A DNA stretch of 64,000 nucleotides from assembly GCF_022682305.1 (NCBI RefSeq), contig NZ_CP093528.1, positions 1,067,501 to 1,131,500 of the forward strand, written 5' to 3'. Source of the stretch: Shinella zoogloeoides. GTDB lineage: Bacteria; Pseudomonadota; Alphaproteobacteria; Rhizobiales; Rhizobiaceae. A program made the position numbers and the translations under genes. This document shows positions 59,067 to 64,000 of this stretch, one piece after another. The first letter of the stretch is position 1. Each line of letters begins with the position of its first letter. The notes beneath the pieces are model-generated. The model did not search any database. It had not been told where the DNA came from and saw only the letters and a program-made list of their open reading frames with translations.

Positions 59067-60044
59067 TTACCGCATTCCGACCTTCAGGCCGGGCGCGGGG
59101 CGCTCCTCGAAGATCCGGCGGCGGAAGCGGAAGAGGGCGGCGGGACGACCGCCGGTGGCGGAGGTGGAGGCGCCGGTCGGCTCGACCAGCTCCGCTCCCT
59201 CGACGAGCCGGCGAAAGTTCTGCTTGTGCAGGTGCCGGCCGGAAATGGCCTCGACCGTCGCCTGCAGCTCCGTGAGCGTGAATTCCGGGGCCATCAGCTC
59301 GAAGATGACGGGGCGGTATTTGATCTTGCCGCGCAGCCGCGCCATGGCGGTCGCCAGGATGCGGCGATGGTCGTGGCGCATGGCGATGCCGGGTGAGGGC
59401 TGGCCGGGTTTCGCCCAGCCGTCGGTCACCGCTTCTTCCGCAAGGCCCGCCTCGTAAAGCAGCTCGTAGCGCTCCAGCACGCGCTCCTCGTCCCAGGGAA
59501 AGTCGTCGAGGCCGAAGGCAAGGCGCAGGCGCGTGCGCGGGGCGGGCAGGGCGCTCGTCCGCTCCTCGCGAGCTCCCTCCGCCGCCCAGCTCTTCAGGGC
59601 GGGCAGGATCGTCTGGTCGATCACCGCCGGGCGGCCCTGCCGCCAGTCCTCCCAGGGAAGATAGGCATACCAGTCGCGCCAGGCTGCGCCCGCCTCCGTC
59701 AGCCGCTCGTTCGCCTCGGCGTCGGTGCGCGTCAGCGCCAGATAGCCGACCGAGACCATGTGCGTGCCGGCCTCGTCGGGAGCCTTCTGGCGGCCGCGGT
59801 CGCCGAAAGTGTAGAGCTGCTCGATATAGCCGAGCTTTAGTGCGGTCTGCGCCTCCACGCTGGCGCGCAGGCTCGTCTCGAAGGTGCGGTGCTGCTGCGG
59901 ATCGAAGGGGCCGAAGGGCAGGGCGTCGCGCCCGTGCGCGCCATCGCGGCCGGCGGCGAGGATGCAGGGGCTGCGGCCGGAAATCGCGACCACCGCCGCA
60001 TTGAGGCCGATTTCGACCGGTGGGCGGGCGCCGGTATCCGTCAT
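59067..60044 (-). CDS. nadQ: NadQ-type Nudix-related transcriptional regulator of NAD synthesis
   Basis: A 325-aa protein of the NrtR/NadQ (COG4111) type: a Nudix-like N-domain (LNAAVVAISGRSPCILAAGR, GYIEQLYTFGDRGRQ) and a C-terminal winged helix (FELMAPEFTLTELQATVEAI, SGRHLHKQNFRRLVEGAELV). Such proteins repress nadABC in alphaproteobacteria and sense an NAD-related ligand. It is convergent with nadC. Its start overlaps the phosphatase stop by 4 bases. Confidence 0.88.
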   Translation of the reverse strand: MTDTGARPPVEIGLNAAVVAISGRSPCILAAGRDGAHGRDALPFGPFDPQQHRTFETSLRASVEAQTALKLGYIEQLYTFGDRGRQKAPDEAGTHMVSVGYLALTRTDAEANERLTEAGAAWRDWYAYLPWEDWRQGRPAVIDQTILPALKSWAAEGAREERTSALPAPRTRLRLAFGLDDFPWDEERVLERYELLYEAGLAEEAVTDGWAKPGQPSPGIAMRHDHRRILATAMARLRGKIKYRPVIFELMAPEFTLTELQATVEAISGRHLHKQNFRRLVEGAELVEPTGASTSATGGRPAALFRFRRRIFEERPAPGLKVGMR

Positions 60045-60559
60045 GGTGTGGCCGAGAAAACGAAGGGGCTGTCGCCGACATAATCCGCGCCGCGACCGAT
60101 GGCCTTGACGGCGGCGATCAGCCGGCCGCCGCGATCGAGCACATGGTCGCCGATCTCGATCAGCCGCGCATTCGGCGTTGCCTGCACGGAGGCCCGGCGC
60201 AGGCGTTGCGCCAGTTCATGGTCGTCCTGATCCGGCGCGACGGCAAGCGCGGCGATGAGCGCTGCGGCGGGGGAGCGGGAAACGCCCATCATGCAATGCA
60301 CGAGCAGCGGCGCCTGCCGGTCCCAACCAAGGGCAAAGCCGACGATCGCCGCGACATGTTCCTCGCCGGGGGCGACGAGATTTCCGGTGCCGGCAAACGC
60401 GATGTCGTTGACGCCGAGGATCAGGTGACGCTCGGCGGAGATCACCGCCGGGCGATGAAAACCCTGCTTCGGCGCGACGAGGCTCAGCATCTCGCGACAG
60501 CGATGGCGCACGGCCAGTTCCGCGATCTTGCCGAGCGGGGCGACGACGATGGTGCCCAT
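60041..60559 (-). CDS. Tyrosine/dual-specificity phosphatase-like protein
   Basis: A 172-aa protein with the CX5R phosphatase loop LLVHCMMGVSRSPAAALIAA. ATG 60559 lies 2 nt after the HD gene stop. It is coupled to nadQ downstream. No general acid Asp loop could be assigned with certainty. The substrate is unknown; the context suggests nucleotide or NAD metabolism, which is inference. Confidence 0.82.
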   Translation of the reverse strand: MGTIVVAPLGKIAELAVRHRCREMLSLVAPKQGFHRPAVISAERHLILGVNDIAFAGTGNLVAPGEEHVAAIVGFALGWDRQAPLLVHCMMGVSRSPAAALIAALAVAPDQDDHELAQRLRRASVQATPNARLIEIGDHVLDRGGRLIAAVKAIGRGADYVGDSPFVFSATP

Positions 60560-60561
60560 CG

Positions 60562-61191
60562 TCACACCGCCGCCGCCAGGGGGCCGCGCTCGCCCTCCAG
60601 CGCCATGAAGCGCTCGGCGAAGCGCTTCTGCGCCTCGACGGCGGGAACCGGCACGATCTCGATCATGTCGACGGTGATGCCGCGCGGCGCGCCGAAGAAT
60701 TTCGTCGCCTCCGCATGGGAGAAGCCGGCAAGCTCGGTGGCCTCGAAGAAGGCGGCGACCTGATCGGCCTTCTTGATCTTCGCCTTCAGCGTGGCGGGCG
60801 TTGCGGCCGGAAGGCCGAAGCGCAGGTGCACGGCCGCCTCCAGCCGTTTCTCCACGCTCTTGTAGCCGCCGCCGACGACGGCCTTGAAGGGCGAGATCAT
60901 GTCGCCGATGACATATTCCGGCGCGTCGTGCAGCAGCGCCATCAGGCATTCCTGCGCGTTGCAGCGGTTCTGCCGGCGGAAGATCGCCTCGACGACGAGC
61001 GAATGCTGCGCCACCGAGAAGGCGTGGTCGCCGTTCGTCTGGCCGTTCCAGCGCGCGACGCGGGCAAGGCCGTGCGCGATGTCGGAAAGCTCGATATCGA
61101 GCGGCGAGGGGTTGAGAAGATCGAGGCGGCGACCGGACAGCATGCGCTGCCAGGCGCGGGCTTCCGTCTTGGGGCGTTCGCTCCCGCTCAT
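60562..61191 (-). CDS. HD-domain 5'-nucleotidase (YfbR-like)
   Basis: A 209-aa HD hydrolase: LDLLNPSPLDIELSDIAHGL, FSVAQHSLVVEAIFRRQ and ECLMALLHDAPEYVIGDMIS (HD pair), then AIKKAD-like KIKKADQVAAFFEATELAGF. The layout fits YfbR-type deoxynucleoside 5'-monophosphatases. ATG 61191 overlaps the ygfZ stop by 4 bases. Confidence 0.85.
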   Translation of the reverse strand: MSGSERPKTEARAWQRMLSGRRLDLLNPSPLDIELSDIAHGLARVARWNGQTNGDHAFSVAQHSLVVEAIFRRQNRCNAQECLMALLHDAPEYVIGDMISPFKAVVGGGYKSVEKRLEAAVHLRFGLPAATPATLKAKIKKADQVAAFFEATELAGFSHAEATKFFGAPRGITVDMIEIVPVPAVEAQKRFAERFMALEGERGPLAAAV

Positions 61192-62033
61192 TGCGCCGGT
61201 ACCTCGGCGGCTTCCTCGGGGAAGGCAAGGCCGGCCCATGGCGGCAGCTCGACGGTGACGGGTGCGCCATCCGCCGTGATCGGCGTTCCGCCGCGCATGG
61301 CGTCCGCCGCGCGGTCGATGCGAATGATGGCAAGGCCGAGCGCGCCGGAAACGCTGCCGAGCGCGCCGATCGGCTTGCCGCCGGCAAGAAGCTCCGTGCC
61401 CGTCGCCGGAAGCGCGACCTCACCCCGCACGATGACCGGGCGGCGGCGCGCGGTGCCGCGATGCTGCATGCGGGAAACGACCTCCTGCCCGACATAGCAG
61501 CCGGTGCGGAAGGAAAGGCCGCCGCTGCGGTCGAGAAGCGCGTCGTGCGGGAAGGCGTCGGAAAGCGCATAGTCGCGGCCGGCCTCGGGCAGACCGGCTT
61601 GAATGCGCAGCGTGTCGTAAAGCGCGGCATCGTCCGCGCCGCCGCCGCCCATGCGGCGCGAGACGTCGAGGCCCGCTTTGGCGAACCGGAAATCGCGCGG
61701 CGCCTCCGTTTCCGCGTCGTCCCAGTTCACCGTCGCCTCGTTGCCGTCGACGACGGCAAGGTCGACCGCGGCGCGCAGCTTGTACAGGGTCAGCCGCTTG
61801 AGAAGCGCATCGCGCTGGTCTTCCGTCGTTTCGATCAGCAAGGCGTCATCGCCGTCGCGGCGGATCAGGAAGTCGAAGAGAATCTTGCCCTGCGGCGTCA
61901 GCAGCGCGCCGGGGCGAATCTCGTTTTCCTGAAGGTCGGGCAGGTTGGTGGTGATCAGCGATTGCAGGAAGGCTTCGGCATCCTTGCCGGAGATGCGGAG
62001 AAAGGCGCGGCCGGAGAGCGTAACGGAAGGCAT
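61188..62033 (-). CDS. ygfZ: YgfZ/GcvT-family folate-binding protein
   Basis: A 281-aa protein for Fe-S enzyme maintenance. N-terminal AFLQSLITTNLPDLQE and PGALLTPQGKILFDFLIRR; the YgfZ signature TGCYVGQEVVSRMQHRGTAR near residue 180 is complete with its Cys. First gene of an overlapping run of four ending with nadQ. Confidence 0.92.
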   Translation of the reverse strand: MPSVTLSGRAFLRISGKDAEAFLQSLITTNLPDLQENEIRPGALLTPQGKILFDFLIRRDGDDALLIETTEDQRDALLKRLTLYKLRAAVDLAVVDGNEATVNWDDAETEAPRDFRFAKAGLDVSRRMGGGGADDAALYDTLRIQAGLPEAGRDYALSDAFPHDALLDRSGGLSFRTGCYVGQEVVSRMQHRGTARRRPVIVRGEVALPATGTELLAGGKPIGALGSVSGALGLAIIRIDRAADAMRGGTPITADGAPVTVELPPWAGLAFPEEAAEVPAQ

Positions 62034-62199
62034 GGGAGTATCCAGATTTCTCTAGCGCCGGCACGTCCGGCGCAGGGGGTGCGTCGCCGCACCTTTGACA
62101 GAGAGGTAGAACGGCCGGGCGTCTTTCGCAAGGTCATGGCCCTTGTCCGCCGGCTCCATATCGTTATGAAGAACGCCCGCGCAGCGAGGCCTACAGACA

Positions 62200-62805
62200 A
62201 TGAAGACCATGCCGCCCCTTCCGCACGACGCCTGGTCCGCCTGGACGCCAGGCGAGCTTGCACGCCGGCTTTCCGGGGTTTGCCGGCCGTGGTGCGTCGT
62301 CGGCGGCTGGGCGCTCGATCTCTGGCATGGATGCGAAACGCGGGCGCATGAGGATCTGGAATTCACGATCCTGCGCCGCGACTTTCCCGTCTTCCGCGTC
62401 GCTTTCGCCGACCTGCGGCTCCATGCGGTCGGCGATGGTCGTGTGGAGCCGCTTGGAGAGGGCGAGGCGCCCGCCGAAGGCATCGCGCAGGTCTGGTGCG
62501 AGGATGAGGTGGCGCGCTGCTGGCGCGTCGATATGATGCTCGAGGACGGCACGCCGGAAACCTGGGTCTACAAGCGTGATCCTTCGATCCTCCGGCCGCG
62601 GGGCGAGATGGTGCAGGTAACTGCCGAGGGCATTCCCTATCTTGCGCCGCAGGCCATCCTGCTTTTCAAGGCGAAGTACCGGCGTGACAAGGACGAGGCG
62701 GATTTTGCTTGCGCGCTGCCGAAGCTGGACGCCGCGCAGCGCGGCTGGCTCAAGGCCTGCCTTGCGCACGCCCATCCCGGCCATGTCTGGCTTGAGGCCC
62801 TATAG
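62200..62805 (+). CDS. Nucleotidyltransferase-fold protein (AadB/LinA-like)
   Basis: A 201-aa protein with the aminoglycoside 2''-adenylyltransferase-type motif CVVGGWALDLWHG ... RAHEDLEFTILRRD, where the acidic pair would bind metal, a RVDMMLEDG strand, and AILLFKAKYRRDKDEADF near the end. It could be a real antibiotic-modifying enzyme or an uncharacterised transferase of the same fold. No mobile element is adjacent. Confidence 0.8.
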   Translation: MKTMPPLPHDAWSAWTPGELARRLSGVCRPWCVVGGWALDLWHGCETRAHEDLEFTILRRDFPVFRVAFADLRLHAVGDGRVEPLGEGEAPAEGIAQVWCEDEVARCWRVDMMLEDGTPETWVYKRDPSILRPRGEMVQVTAEGIPYLAPQAILLFKAKYRRDKDEADFACALPKLDAAQRGWLKACLAHAHPGHVWLEAL

Positions 62806-62807
62806 GC

Positions 62808-63596
62808 TCATTCGCCGGTGACGAAGAACTTCCACTGTCCGTCCGGCGTGATGCCGACACGGTAGAAATTGTAGCTGCCGAATTCCTGCATGTCGGCATA
62901 GTCGCCCGCCGTCACGATGCGCAGGAGGTCCACCTTTTCCGGCGGCGTCAGGCTGGAGAGCGGCTTTTCGGCGAAATAGGGCCAGACATACATCTCGTCC
63001 GGCGTGCCCTTGCCGACATGCACGAAGCCGGTCGCCAGCACGTCGAGAAGGATCGCCAGCACCTCATTGCCGTCCGGATCGCCGGACTGGCCCTTCAGCG
63101 TCTCGACAGGGCTTTCGTTGCTTTCGACCAGCGAGACCTGCGTTTCCGTCATGCCCTTGCCGAGCAGCGGGGCGAGACGCTGGATATCGCCGGAGGCGGC
63201 GGCCTCGACGATCAGTTCGCGCATGCGGCGCACCGGCTCCGGCGCCTTCTCGATATCGCGAATCACCTCGACGGGCGCTTGCGGTGTCTCGTCGGGCTGC
63301 TCGTCGGTGACGGGTGGCTCGTCGGCAGGCTCCGTCACCGCGCCGTTCCTGCGGATCAGCGGGTCGGGCATCGGCAGTTCGAGCGGAGAGGTCTCCGGCT
63401 CTTCCTGCTTTTCTTCCTCGGGCGCGGCCTTCTCGTCTTCCGCAGGCTTCTGCGGTTCCTCGCCCGGCGCCTTCTTCAGCTCGCTGAGCGCGAAGGCGGG
63501 GCGGGGCGGCGCGATGAGCGCCGTCGTTCCCAAAAGCACCGACAATACGATGAGGCTGCTGCGAAACAGCTTTTTGCCGTCAGCCGACATCTGCAT
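62808..63596 (-). CDS. Exported hypothetical protein with acidic linker
   Basis: A 262-aa protein: an N-terminal signal or anchor (FRSSLIVLSVLLGTTALIAP), a linker of about 100 residues rich in Glu/Pro, then a folded domain (about 125-262) with MRELIVEAAASGDIQRLAPL, LLDVLATGFVHVG and FGSYNFYRVGITPDGQWKFF. It is likely periplasmic. Similar proteins are annotated only as hypothetical, as far as I can tell. Confidence 0.7.
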   Translation of the reverse strand: MQMSADGKKLFRSSLIVLSVLLGTTALIAPPRPAFALSELKKAPGEEPQKPAEDEKAAPEEEKQEEPETSPLELPMPDPLIRRNGAVTEPADEPPVTDEQPDETPQAPVEVIRDIEKAPEPVRRMRELIVEAAASGDIQRLAPLLGKGMTETQVSLVESNESPVETLKGQSGDPDGNEVLAILLDVLATGFVHVGKGTPDEMYVWPYFAEKPLSSLTPPEKVDLLRIVTAGDYADMQEFGSYNFYRVGITPDGQWKFFVTGE

Positions 63597-63612
63597 GACC
63601 TGTCTTTCCAGC

Positions 63613-63891
63613 CTATTGCAGGGTGCGTGCGGGGGAAAATTCGCCGGCCAGAAGGCGGGCGCGCAGCGAATCGAGCAGCGCTTCCGCTCCCTTTTCGCCA
63701 TGGACGCGGATCGTCTCGCGCAGGGCGAGCGCGATGGCCGCGTCGGCGATGATCTCCGCCTCGATGCCATCCGCCATGCCGTCTGCCCAGGCTTCGTTCT
63801 GGTATTCCAGAGCGGCCTGCATCTTCTCGTGCACGATCATCTCGTCGATATCGTTGAGAGTAGGTTCCATAGATCGGTCCATGCGAGGCAT
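63613..63891 (-). CDS. Small hypothetical helical protein
   Basis: A 92-aa, acidic, Ala-rich helical protein (MIVHEKMQAALEYQNEAWAD, EIIADAAIALALRETI). It is upstream of and in the same direction as the exported hypothetical (17-nt gap), so they probably form an operon. Starts at 63891, 63882 or 63870 are possible; none has a strong SD. Confidence 0.6.
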   Translation of the reverse strand: MPRMDRSMEPTLNDIDEMIVHEKMQAALEYQNEAWADGMADGIEAEIIADAAIALALRETIRVHGEKGAEALLDSLRARLLAGEFSPARTLQ

Positions 63892-64000
63892 TCAGTTCTT
63901 ACTGCACTGTTAACGAGCTTAGCAGCCTTTTCCCAAAACGGCACTGGCTGCTGCGAAAACAGGTTAATTTATTCCTAATTTCCGAAGCGCGCGGTAATTT

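Noticed and set aside
1..64000. CRISPR array, rRNA operon, IS element or plasmid origin
   Set aside because: No regularly spaced repeat array, rRNA sequence, transposase with terminal repeats or replication gene was seen in the window.

Overview
The window is high-GC alphaproteobacterial DNA from a Rhizobiaceae chromosome (Rhizobium / Agrobacterium / Ensifer / Shinella group; the genus cannot be fixed from this sequence). The evidence is the block dapA-smpB ... rpoZ-rsh ... acpS-lepB-rnc-era ... recO, alphaproteobacterial Porin_2 porins, NadQ-type control of nadABC, and rhizobial palindromic intergenic repeats. Positions 1-18658 are the right part of a P2-like (myovirus) prophage. Its head, terminase and left end lie outside the window. 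The rest is host chromosome.

Prophage. The tail genes run tail tube (5' cut by the window edge), E / E' tail chaperone with a probable -1 frameshift, and tape measure. A cargo block follows (SNase-like nuclease, secreted hypothetical, RHH repressor, Rha-like regulator), and then the tail genes resume with U, X and D. Next is a lysis cassette (GH19-like endolysin with a hydrophobic tail, two holin-like proteins, one TM/coiled-coil protein) ending at a strong terminator at 9933-9974. From about 9980 to 14268, bounded by a promoter and a terminator, sits an overlapping-gene unit: exported trypsin-like protease, TolQ/ExbB-like channel, TolR/ExbD-like protein with a different periplasmic domain, three small proteins, a DUF551 protein and an HTH-calcineurin phosphoesterase fusion. 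I regard this as the most interesting cargo. The right end holds nucleotide-metabolism genes (MazG-like, PPP phosphatase, DUF1937, dNMP kinase), excisionase and integrase. The prophage ends in the 5' half of a tRNA-Ser(GCU) gene cut in the anticodon arm.

Host part 1 (18.7-36.8 kb). A second tyrosine recombinase and two divergent, nearly identical porin genes (an inverted repeat) come first. They are followed by an alpha/beta hydrolase, a lytic transglycosylase, dapA, smpB, a GNAT acetyltransferase, a NYN-domain protein, rpoZ, the (p)ppGpp synthetase/hydrolase rsh, a small DUF3563-like protein, a DUF2062 protein, acpS, lepB, rnc and era.

Host part 2 (36.8-64 kb). Between era and recO lies a block with a palindromic repeat, a PotD-like binding protein overlapping a membrane GGDEF-EAL protein (an NspS/MbaA-like pair), tex, a class A beta-lactamase, a divergent ArsR/SRPBCC pair and an L,D-transpeptidase. 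After recO come a PaaI thioesterase, a DUF2339 membrane protein, an HD hydrolase, a MOSC protein, a VapBC toxin-antitoxin pair, CorA and an MFS transporter. nadA-nadB-nadC follow, with a palindrome fitting NadQ upstream of nadA and nadQ itself just downstream on the other strand, at the end of an overlapping operon ygfZ-HD nucleotidase-phosphatase-nadQ. The window closes with a nucleotidyltransferase-fold protein and two hypotheticals.
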